5,047 bases of DNA, from contig JAQTUY010000120.1 of the NCBI GenBank assembly GCA_028707105.1, positions 1 to 5,047 on the forward strand. The letters are read 5' to 3'. The position numbers were made by a program, and so were the translations under genes. Source of the stretch: Candidatus Omnitrophota bacterium. Its GTDB lineage: Bacteria > Omnitrophota > Koll11 > Gygaellales > JAQTUY01. Positions within the stretch are counted from its first letter, which is position 1. Every line of letters begins with the position of its first letter. Below the pieces are notes generated by a model that did no database searches, was not told where the DNA came from, and worked only from the letters and a program-made list of their open reading frames with translations. Shown piece by piece: positions 1 through 5,047 of the stretch.

Positions 1-465
1 CCGGTAATAGATGTCTTGAGGATGTCCAGAAGGCTGCTTCCCGACCTTGAACGCTACGCCCTCTGCTTTGTGGCCAGGGAATTAGGCATACAAACCGAGC
101 AGGTGCACCGCGCCCTCTCGGATGTGGAATTGACGGTCAATGTATTCAAGGCATTAAGGGAATTGCTTGATGAGAAGGGGATAGACGATTTTCACAATTT
201 TGCCAGCCTTTTCGGTTTGAACTGCAGTTTATTGGAAAATATCACCAACGCCAAGATCGCCCGCATCCAGGAGGCGATATCTTTAGGGGTAAGGCTGAAC
301 ATTAAATACCTCTCCAGGACCAACGCGCGGGTGACCCAGCGGGATATACTGCCCAAGGAGATCAAGAAGGACAAGGGCCAGGCGTACCTGGTGGGCGCCT
401 GCTACCTGCGCAATGAAGAACGGACATTCAGGATAGATGGCATCCTACATATGGAAATCGTATAA
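1..465 (+). CDS. DnaQ-like DEDDh 3'-5' exonuclease with C-terminal WYL domain (5' partial)
   Basis: The frame is open from the first base and ends at TAA (463-465), so 154 residues of the C-terminal part are visible; the TTG and ATG codons at 16 and 22 are probably internal. Codons 1-50 match the end of a DEDDh exonuclease: a PVIDVL-type strand, an arginine-rich helix ending in LLPDLERY, then HRALSD (codons 36-41, nt 106-123), the Exo III His-x4-Asp motif. The Exo I and II acidic motifs must lie upstream of the window. After a linker of about 35 residues, codons ~94-152 resemble a WYL domain: a basic IKYLSR strand, then AYLVGACYLRNEERTFRID, where the usual Trp-Tyr-Leu reads Ala-Tyr-Leu. WYL domains are known as nucleic-acid or nucleotide-ligand sensing modules, so it may regulate or target the nuclease; that is inference. 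The gene overlaps pabB by 29 nt. Exonuclease assignment is firm, WYL assignment good. Confidence 0.82.
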   Translation, partial: PVIDVLRMSRRLLPDLERYALCFVARELGIQTEQVHRALSDVELTVNVFKALRELLDEKGIDDFHNFASLFGLNCSLLENITNAKIARIQEAISLGVRLNIKYLSRTNARVTQRDILPKEIKKDKGQAYLVGACYLRNEERTFRIDGILHMEIV

Positions 466-1801
466 ATTTGACGGCGACCCTTACGATATATTCTACATAT
501 TAAGGGGGCGGAAGAACTGTTTTTTCCTTGATAGCGGCCTGCGGCGGGATAAGCTCGGCCGCTATTCTTTTATCGGATGCGATCCTTTTTGCGTTTTAAA
601 GCCGGGAAAGGAAGACCCCTTTACCGCCTTAAGAAAGATCCTGGACTTATATCGGATCTGCCCCCTTGAGAATATGCCCCCGTTTTTAGGCGGCGCGGTG
701 GGTTTCTTCGGTTACGACCTGGGGTTTTCTTTGGAGAAGAAACTTAAAAAAACCGTCAAGGATGACGTAAAAACAGGAGATTATTTTTTCGGCTTCTATG
801 ATACGGTAATAGCTATTGACCATTATGCCGGGTCGATGTCTATATTCTCCTGCGGCTTTCCCGAAACAAAGAGTAACCTGATACAGGCGCGGGCCCAGGA
901 GAGGTTAAAAGAAGTTGAAAGAATGCTTTTAATGGCTAATTGCGTGCGCCTGCAAAAATGCTTTATTAAGAAAAAAGCTTCCCGGGTGGATATTTCCAGT
1001 AATTTCAGCGAACAGGGATATATCCGGGCCATAAAAAAAGTCAAAGGATACATAAAAGCCGGCGATATTTATCAGCTTAACCTTTCCCAGAGGTTTAGCG
1101 CGGAGACTGTTGTTTCCGCGGAGGAGATCTACGGCAAGCTGCGCGCCCTTAGCCCGGCGGATTTCAGCGCCTATCTTGATTGCGGCGATTTTCAGATAAT
1201 AAGTTCTTCTCCCGAGAGGTTCCTGAGCCTGGATAAAAGAATCGTCTGTACCCGTCCGATGAAGGGCACGCGGCCGCGTTCATCGAATAAAAACCTTGAC
1301 CGTAAATTAAAAAGCGAGCTTTTATCCAGCTCCAAAGATATGGCTGAACTGTTGATGATCGTGGACCTGGAGAGAAATGATCTGGGCAAGGTTTGCGAAT
1401 ACGGTTCGGTCAGGGTGGATGCTTTGCGCGAGATTGAAGAGTATAAGACCGTATTCCAGACCACGGCGACAGTAGAGGGCGTCCTGCATAAAAATAAAGA
1501 CAGGCTGGACCTTATCCGGGCCTGTTTTCCCGGCGGTTCGATAACCGGGTGCCCCAAGATCCGCTCCATGGAGATAATCGAGGAGCTGGAGCCGGCCAGG
1601 CGTTCGGTTTATACCGGTTCCATGGGGTATTTGAGTTTTTGCGGCAACATGGACTTGAACATCCTGATCCGCACGATATTAAAAAAAAATAATACTTTAT
1701 ATTTCCAGGCCGGCGGCGGGATAGTGGCTGATTCCAAGCCGGATGAGGAATACCGCGAAACGCTGGTCAAGGCCAGGGCGATGTTTGAGGCGATAAAATG
1801 A
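437..1801 (+). CDS. pabB: Aminodeoxychorismate synthase component I (PabB)
   Basis: 454 residues, the normal length for PabB, a cytosolic enzyme. It aminates chorismate to 4-amino-4-deoxychorismate for folate synthesis, using ammonia normally supplied by PabA. Residues ~1-150 are the Anth_synt_I_N-type region, including the RYSFIGCDPF segment. The C-terminal ~260 residues are the chorismate-binding domain. Key motifs are PMKGTRPR at 274-281, ELLMIVDLERNDLG near 305-318, PGGSITGCPK at 365-374, and a terminal AGGGIVADSKPDEEY stretch. Lys276 in PMKGT is diagnostic: PabB enzymes carry the active-site Lys (PIKGT), whereas TrpE has Ala (PIAGT), so anthranilate synthase is unlikely. Start choice: an in-frame TAG sits directly before the ATG at 437, so this is the first possible start. 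The only Shine-Dalgarno-like bases (AGGA, 430-433) are very close to it, and translation may be coupled to the upstream gene, which it overlaps by 29 nt. No pabA lies next to it. Confidence 0.95.
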   Translation: MASYIWKSYKFDGDPYDIFYILRGRKNCFFLDSGLRRDKLGRYSFIGCDPFCVLKPGKEDPFTALRKILDLYRICPLENMPPFLGGAVGFFGYDLGFSLEKKLKKTVKDDVKTGDYFFGFYDTVIAIDHYAGSMSIFSCGFPETKSNLIQARAQERLKEVERMLLMANCVRLQKCFIKKKASRVDISSNFSEQGYIRAIKKVKGYIKAGDIYQLNLSQRFSAETVVSAEEIYGKLRALSPADFSAYLDCGDFQIISSSPERFLSLDKRIVCTRPMKGTRPRSSNKNLDRKLKSELLSSSKDMAELLMIVDLERNDLGKVCEYGSVRVDALREIEEYKTVFQTTATVEGVLHKNKDRLDLIRACFPGGSITGCPKIRSMEIIEELEPARRSVYTGSMGYLSFCGNMDLNILIRTILKKNNTLYFQAGGGIVADSKPDEEYRETLVKARAMFEAIK

Positions 1802-2628
1802 AAGAGATGATCTTTTTAAACGGAAAATTTGCGGTTAAGGAAGAAGGGTGTGTCTCGGTCAATGATCCGGGTTTCTTATCTGGCTGGGGCGCTTTTGAGA
1901 CCATGCGTTTTAAAAAAGGCACCACAATATATTTGGACGAGCATATTAATAGGCTGCACAGTTCCTGCCGCTTGCTGGATATCGATATGTTCTGTCCCGC
2001 CGGCAAACTAAGATCGATCATAGCCCAGACCATAAAAAGGAACGCTCTGGCCGAGGCGCGGGTGCGTGTCAGTGTATGGAAAAAAGAGGCGGGCTGCGGG
2101 ATGCTGGTTACTGCCGCGCGTTACAGCCCTTTGAGCGGGGAAAAGTACAGGAAGGGTTTCAGGCTTTGCATAGCCGGCTTAAAACAGGATGGGTCTTCGG
2201 TCTTGGCGCGGATCAAGTCGATGAACCGGCTGCTTTATGAGCTTTCCTACGAACAGGCCGGTATCAGCGGATACGATGAAGCGCTTATTTTAAATAATCG
2301 CGGCCAGATCACTGAATGTTCGCGGGCTAATATATTTTTTTCAAGTAATGGGGAATTGTTCACGCCGGCGCTTCAATGCGGCTGTCTCAACGGGGTAACC
2401 CGGATGGTGGTACTGGACCTGGCCAGGGATAACGGTATCAGAGTATCAGAGGCTAAATACACCATTAAGGACCTGGAAAGCGCCGATGAAGTATTTCTTA
2501 CCAATTCACTTTTAGGGATCATGCCGGTCCAGTCTATAGAAGGCAAGAAGACAGGCAGGGCCGCGAGGCGGCCGCTGAGCGGCTTTCTATCGGAAAAATA
2601 TTCCCGCTTATGGAATTTAAAGAAATAA
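1798..2628 (+). CDS. pabC: Aminodeoxychorismate lyase (PabC), PLP fold-type IV
   Basis: 276 residues, typical for this family. PabC removes pyruvate from 4-amino-4-deoxychorismate to give 4-aminobenzoate, the step directly after PabB. Fold-type IV PLP enzyme features appear in order: NDPGFLSGWGAFETMR at 22-37; Lys140 in ARIKSMNRL, the expected Schiff-base lysine; EALILNNRGQITECSRANIF at 161-180 with conserved Glu173; GVTRMVVLDLA at ~199-209, which helps bind PLP phosphate; and TNSLLGIMPV near 235-244. The GWGAFETMR segment fits lyase or D-amino-acid aminotransferase-like members better than IlvE, and the tight linkage to pabB decides for PabC. The ATG overlaps the pabB stop as ATGA, and TGAGG at 1786-1790 lies 7 nt upstream, a well-placed ribosome site. 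A related aminotransferase activity cannot be fully excluded from sequence alone. Confidence 0.92.
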   Translation: MKEMIFLNGKFAVKEEGCVSVNDPGFLSGWGAFETMRFKKGTTIYLDEHINRLHSSCRLLDIDMFCPAGKLRSIIAQTIKRNALAEARVRVSVWKKEAGCGMLVTAARYSPLSGEKYRKGFRLCIAGLKQDGSSVLARIKSMNRLLYELSYEQAGISGYDEALILNNRGQITECSRANIFFSSNGELFTPALQCGCLNGVTRMVVLDLARDNGIRVSEAKYTIKDLESADEVFLTNSLLGIMPVQSIEGKKTGRAARRPLSGFLSEKYSRLWNLKK

Positions 2629-3767
2629 AATTACCTTTTAAAGTCCGCAGGCCGGTCCTGGCTTTAGGCTCGGATATCAAGAACACTGTTTGCTTTGCCG
2701 GGGGTAACGCGGCTTTTGTCAGCGAGGTCATCGGCGACCTTAAGTTACCGGCGGCTTTTAAGTTATTTGAAAAGACGGTAAAGTCTATCCCCCGCCGGTT
2801 CAGAACGCGTCCGCGCTTGATCGCCTGCGATCTGCATCCGGAATATTTCTCTTCTAAATATGCCTCAGCCTTGTTCCCTTCTTGTAACATCCAGCGTATC
2901 CAGCATCACCACGCGCATATTTGTTCTTGTATGGCTGAAAACGGCCTGCCGGATAAGGGGGTCATCGGTATAGCTTTTGACGGCACGGGTTACGGGGATG
3001 ATTCTACTTTCTGGGGCGCGGAGTTCCTCATCTGTGATTATTCTTCATTCCAAAGGCTCGCCTGTTTAAAGCCTGTCCCGTTAGCCGGGGGAGATAAGGC
3101 GGTACTTGAGCCCTGGCGCCTGCTTTTTGCCCGGCTTTATTCTATCTATAAAAATGATATGGACAGCCGGGGCATCGGCCTGTTCAAGGGTATCGATAAA
3201 CGAAGCATCAAGGTGGTCAAGGGTATGATCGATAGCGGCTATAATTCACCCTTGTCTTCCAGTATGGGCAGGTTGTTTGACGCGGTGGGAGCGCTGGTAC
3301 TAAAAAAATACAAGGTCCGCGATGAAGCCGAGGCTGCCATCGCCCTTCAGGCCAGCGTGCCCGATGCCGTTTCTTTCGCGCTGCGCCCGTATCGTTTCAA
3401 CGTCGTTAAGAAGGACGGCAAAATGCTGCTTGATCCCGCCTTGATGTTCGGGGAGATACTCGCGGACCTAAGGGAAAAAAAAGCGCCGGGGGTCATTTCT
3501 TACCGTTTCCATTTGACCGTCGCGGCGATGGCGCAAAAAATATGTTTGCTTTTAAGGAAGGAAACAGGTATAAATAAGATTGTCTTCTCGGGCGGCGTTT
3601 TTCAGAACAAGATATTGCTGGGTATCGCCAGGGAATTGTTGTACAACGAGAAGTTTGAAGTTTTTATCCATAATAAATTGCCCTGTTCGGACGCGGGCAT
3701 TTCTCTCGGCCAGGCGGTAATAGCCGCCCAGATTAAAGATGCGAATATCCATAACCGTAAAAGCTAA
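2610..3767 (+). CDS. Stand-alone HypF C-terminal (Kae1-like) carbamoyltransferase domain protein
   Basis: 385 residues, about half of a normal HypF (~750). It aligns with the HypF C-terminal half only: LGSDIKNTVCF at 19-29, ACDLHPEYFSSKYA at 72-85, IQHHHAH at 97-103, GIAFDGTGYGDDSTFWGAEF at 120-139, SSMGRLFDAVGAL at 217-229, FSGGVFQN at 326-333 and SDAGISLGQA at 360-369. His99 and His103 (HxxxH) and Asp361 are the likely metal ligands, by analogy with TsaD/Kae1. Full HypF uses acylphosphatase, zinc-finger and YrdC domains to turn carbamoyl phosphate into carbamoyl-adenylate; this domain then passes the carbamoyl group to the C-terminal Cys of HypE for the CN ligands of [NiFe] hydrogenase. Those N-terminal domains are absent here, and the DNA upstream is intact pabC, so this is not a frameshifted HypF. 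It overlaps pabC by 19 nt and lacks a strong Shine-Dalgarno. It may work with a separately encoded partner or have another carbamoylation target (inference). Confidence 0.88.
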   Translation: MEFKEIKLPFKVRRPVLALGSDIKNTVCFAGGNAAFVSEVIGDLKLPAAFKLFEKTVKSIPRRFRTRPRLIACDLHPEYFSSKYASALFPSCNIQRIQHHHAHICSCMAENGLPDKGVIGIAFDGTGYGDDSTFWGAEFLICDYSSFQRLACLKPVPLAGGDKAVLEPWRLLFARLYSIYKNDMDSRGIGLFKGIDKRSIKVVKGMIDSGYNSPLSSSMGRLFDAVGALVLKKYKVRDEAEAAIALQASVPDAVSFALRPYRFNVVKKDGKMLLDPALMFGEILADLREKKAPGVISYRFHLTVAAMAQKICLLLRKETGINKIVFSGGVFQNKILLGIARELLYNEKFEVFIHNKLPCSDAGISLGQAVIAAQIKDANIHNRKS

Positions 3768-3957
3768 TTCCAAAGAGAACAGTGTCCAGAAGTCGCGAGA
3801 TAATGAATTTACGGTGCGGGTCAAGGCTCGTGCGAAAGAGGGGAAGGCTAATGACGCCGTAATCGGGGTATTGAGCGCTCATTTCGGGGTCGCCAAGAGC
3901 AGGGTTGATATTATAAGAGGGCATACCGCTAAAAAAAAGATAGTGGATATATCATAA
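3739..3957 (+). CDS. DUF167/YggU (UPF0235) family small protein
   Basis: 72 residues, slightly short for this family of ~75-110-residue alpha/beta proteins. The core VKARAKEGKANDAVIGVLSAHFGVAKSRVDIIRGHTAKKKIVDI (residues ~28-71) carries the family hallmarks: an Ala-x-x-Gly-Lys-Ala-Asn segment, a helix, a K-S-x-V-x-I strand, then a Gly-x-(T/S)-x-(R/K)-x-K segment. The biochemical function is unknown; in other bacteria such genes often sit in housekeeping operons. It starts inside the end of the HypF-domain gene (29-nt overlap), with no good Shine-Dalgarno before the ATG, so translation is probably coupled. An A8 run (3931-3938) encodes the lysine cluster near the C-terminus. The family call is secure; no role can be given. 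Confidence 0.87.
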   Translation: MRISITVKANSKENSVQKSRDNEFTVRVKARAKEGKANDAVIGVLSAHFGVAKSRVDIIRGHTAKKKIVDIS

Positions 3958-3961
3958 AATC

Positions 3962-3967
3962 GGAGGT
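3962..3967 (+). promoter_or_regulatory. Strong Shine-Dalgarno before the CheC-like gene
   Basis: GGAGGT at 3962-3967 lies in the only intergenic gap of the window (3958-3972), 5 nt before the ATG at 3973. It is the best ribosome binding site here and fixes the start at 3973 rather than the in-frame ATG at 3985. An out-of-frame ATG at 3968 touches the site but opens only a frame of about ten codons. Independent initiation suggests this protein is made at a rate less tied to the upstream genes. Confidence 0.8.
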
Positions 3968-3972
3968 ATGAG

Positions 3973-4587
3973 ATGTATGATGAAATGGATATTTTAAGGG
4001 AAGTTGGGAGCATAGCGGCCGCGCACGGGGGTATCGCGCTTTCTGAAATATTGGGCAGGAAGATCAGCCTTGAGCTTCCTTCAGTAGACGTAGTCGCCTG
4101 CACGGAGGTCTGCCGCAGGGTCACCACAGGTAAGCTCGGAGTCGCCGTCTTTACCAAGATCACTGAATTGGAAGGGGAATTAGCTTTTATCCTTGATGAA
4201 AAGAGCGCTTTTAAGCTGGTGGATCTAAGTTATAAGATCATGCCGGATGATAAAAGAAGCGGCGTGCTTACCGAGATGGGGATGTCATTTATCAAGGAAG
4301 TCGGGAATATGATCATCGGTTACTATATTTCCGCCCTGAGCATGATGCTTAAAAGCCTGATCTTGCCGATGATCCCGACTCTGATCAGCGGTCCGCTGGA
4401 GCAGATCATGGATACTATATTGTCTTGCCACGGAGATGAAGAGTACGCCGTGCTGATGGAGGCGGTTTTCGAAGAGCCCACCGAAAATATCAAGGGGAGT
4501 TTTTATCTTCTCCTGACCCCCAAAGCCGCGACTAACATCCAGGAAGCCTGCAAGAAGACGCTTAGGGACCTGGAAGAGAAAAATTGA
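3973..4587 (+). CDS. CheC-family protein (probable CheY-P phosphatase-like), one motif altered
   Basis: 204 residues, the usual CheC length, with no signal peptide. CheC proteins dephosphorylate phosphorylated CheY-type receivers and carry two copies of [D/S]-x3-E-x2-N-x22-P. The second copy is complete here: Ser105, Glu109, Asn112, Pro135. The first copy keeps Asp6, Glu10 and Pro36 at exact spacing, but the catalytic Asn is Ser13, so this half is probably weak or inactive. Both halves share the EVG(N/S) helix followed by an ALS segment, as in the pseudo-symmetric CheC fold. Residues ~120-140 are hydrophobic, but they lie within the second repeat and need not be a membrane segment. No cheD, cheY, receptor or flagellar gene lies nearby, so the partner is unknown; a role outside chemotaxis is possible. 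The start is set by a good Shine-Dalgarno 5 nt upstream. Confidence 0.85.
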   Translation: MYDEMDILREVGSIAAAHGGIALSEILGRKISLELPSVDVVACTEVCRRVTTGKLGVAVFTKITELEGELAFILDEKSAFKLVDLSYKIMPDDKRSGVLTEMGMSFIKEVGNMIIGYYISALSMMLKSLILPMIPTLISGPLEQIMDTILSCHGDEEYAVLMEAVFEEPTENIKGSFYLLLTPKAATNIQEACKKTLRDLEEKN

Positions 4588-5047
4588 TGGGTAATACCCG
4601 CAAGCCGGAATTTATGCGGCTGGCCATCAAGGAAGCCCTGAAGAATGTCCGAAGGCCGCAAGGCGGGCCGTTCGGCGCCTGCATTGTGAAGAAGGGAAGG
4701 GTGGTGGCGGTAGCGCGCAATACCGTATTAAGACAGGATGCTACCTGTCATGCCGAGATGAGCGCCATACGGGCCGCCTCGCGCAAGCTGCGCAGTTTTG
4801 ATCTTAGCGGCTGCGTGATCTATTCCACTACCGAACCCTGCCCGATGTGTTTTGCCGCTATTCATTGGGCAAGGATAAGCCAGGTCGTCTATGGCACCAC
4901 TATCAGGGATGTGGCGAAGCTGGGGTTCAATGAGCTGGATATCCCTAATCTTAAGATGAAAAAGCTGGGTAAGAGCGGCGTACGGGTTTATCCGGGTTTC
5001 CTGCGCGGAGAATGCGCATTTTTATTGAAAACCTGGCAGGATGCCGG
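4587..5047 (+). CDS. Zinc-dependent nucleobase deaminase, guanine deaminase-like (3' partial)
   Basis: The frame opens at an ATG overlapping the previous stop by one base (TGATG) and runs off the window after 153 full codons; GuaD-type proteins are ~155-160 residues, so little is missing. GGAAGAG at 4572-4578, 8 nt upstream, is a plausible ribosome site. It is a cytidine-deaminase-fold enzyme: HAE at 55-57 gives the zinc-binding His and proton-shuttling Glu, and EPCPMC at 83-88 gives the two zinc Cys (85, 88). GGPFGACIV at 26-34 and Asn45 match the substrate pocket region. AAIHWARISQVVYG (90-103), followed by a DVAKLGFNE segment with acidic Glu116, resembles guanine deaminases, which convert guanine to xanthine. 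The TadA tRNA-deaminase hallmarks (EPCVMC, a TGAAGS-type stretch) are not seen. Deaminase fold is near certain; guanine as substrate is likely but unproven. Confidence 0.84.
   Translation, partial: MGNTRKPEFMRLAIKEALKNVRRPQGGPFGACIVKKGRVVAVARNTVLRQDATCHAEMSAIRAASRKLRSFDLSGCVIYSTTEPCPMCFAAIHWARISQVVYGTTIRDVAKLGFNELDIPNLKMKKLGKSGVRVYPGFLRGECAFLLKTWQDA

Noticed and set aside
1192..1569. Antisense open frame of 125 codons within pabB
   Set aside because: It lies wholly opposite a well-supported gene and has no recognisable domain; it is a shadow of the sense codon pattern.
437..1801. Possible TrpE (anthranilate synthase) instead of PabB
   Set aside because: The motif reads PMKGT with Lys276, the PabB signature, rather than PIAGT, and pabC follows directly.
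2571..2583. GC-rich inverted repeat (GCCGCT/AGCGGC) near the end of pabC, considered as a terminator
   Set aside because: The loop is too short for the full stem, no T-run follows, and it lies inside coding sequence with the next gene overlapping.
2534..2890. Antisense open frame spanning the pabC/HypF-domain junction
   Set aside because: No family similarity is visible, and it is fully covered by two confident genes on the + strand.
2610..3767. Possible TsaD/Kae1 tRNA t6A enzyme or NodU/TobZ-type O-carbamoyltransferase
   Set aside because: The LGSDIKNT, DLHPEYFS, IQHHHAH and SSMGRLFDA stretches are specific to the HypF C-terminal half; TsaD lacks this N-terminal segment, and the NodU/TobZ order of domains does not fit.
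3968..3970. Alternative ATG immediately after the Shine-Dalgarno of the CheC-like gene
   Set aside because: It is out of frame with the CheC-like gene, has almost no spacer, and meets a stop after about ten codons.
4587..5047. tRNA adenosine deaminase TadA
   Set aside because: It has EPCPMC and IHWAR rather than the TadA EPCVMC and (M)xHxRI motifs, and lacks the TGAAGS-type segment.

Overview
The window is a compact stretch of bacterial chromosome with seven genes, all on the + strand, and almost no intergenic DNA. Every junction but one is an overlap: 29, 4, 19 and 29 nt, a 15-nt gap before the CheC-like gene, then a 1-nt overlap. This looks like the interior of one long transcription unit. 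Both ends are cut inside genes, and I see no promoter or terminator. Base composition is roughly balanced, with many AAA/AAA lysine pairs and frequent ATA and AGG codons. The mix of genes (a HypF-type domain, a CheC-family protein, a DUF167 protein, an exonuclease-WYL fusion) suggests an uncultured, probably anaerobic bacterium. An Omnitrophota- or Elusimicrobiota-like lineage is only a weak guess; nothing here fixes the phylum.

Layout. 1-465: C-terminal part of a DnaQ/DEDDh exonuclease joined to a WYL domain. 437-1801: pabB, aminodeoxychorismate synthase component I. 1798-2628: pabC, aminodeoxychorismate lyase. 2610-3767: a free-standing HypF C-terminal (Kae1-like carbamoyltransferase) domain. 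3739-3957: a 72-residue DUF167/YggU protein. 3973-4587: a CheC-family protein with one intact and one altered active-site motif. 4587-5047: a GuaD-like nucleobase deaminase, cut by the window end just before its expected C-terminus.

How the genes fit together. PabB and PabC are consecutive steps from chorismate to 4-aminobenzoate, the folate precursor; the glutaminase partner PabA is not in the window. The other genes share no obvious pathway with them: hydrogenase cofactor maturation (HypF domain), CheY-phosphate removal (CheC), purine salvage or deamination (GuaD-like) and DNA exonuclease activity. They may simply be co-transcribed housekeeping functions. The points most worth following are the stand-alone HypF carbamoyltransferase domain without its acylphosphatase, zinc-finger and YrdC parts, the exonuclease-WYL fusion, and the orphan asymmetric CheC. 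I found no convincing evidence of a wholly new system, mobile element, CRISPR array or RNA gene.
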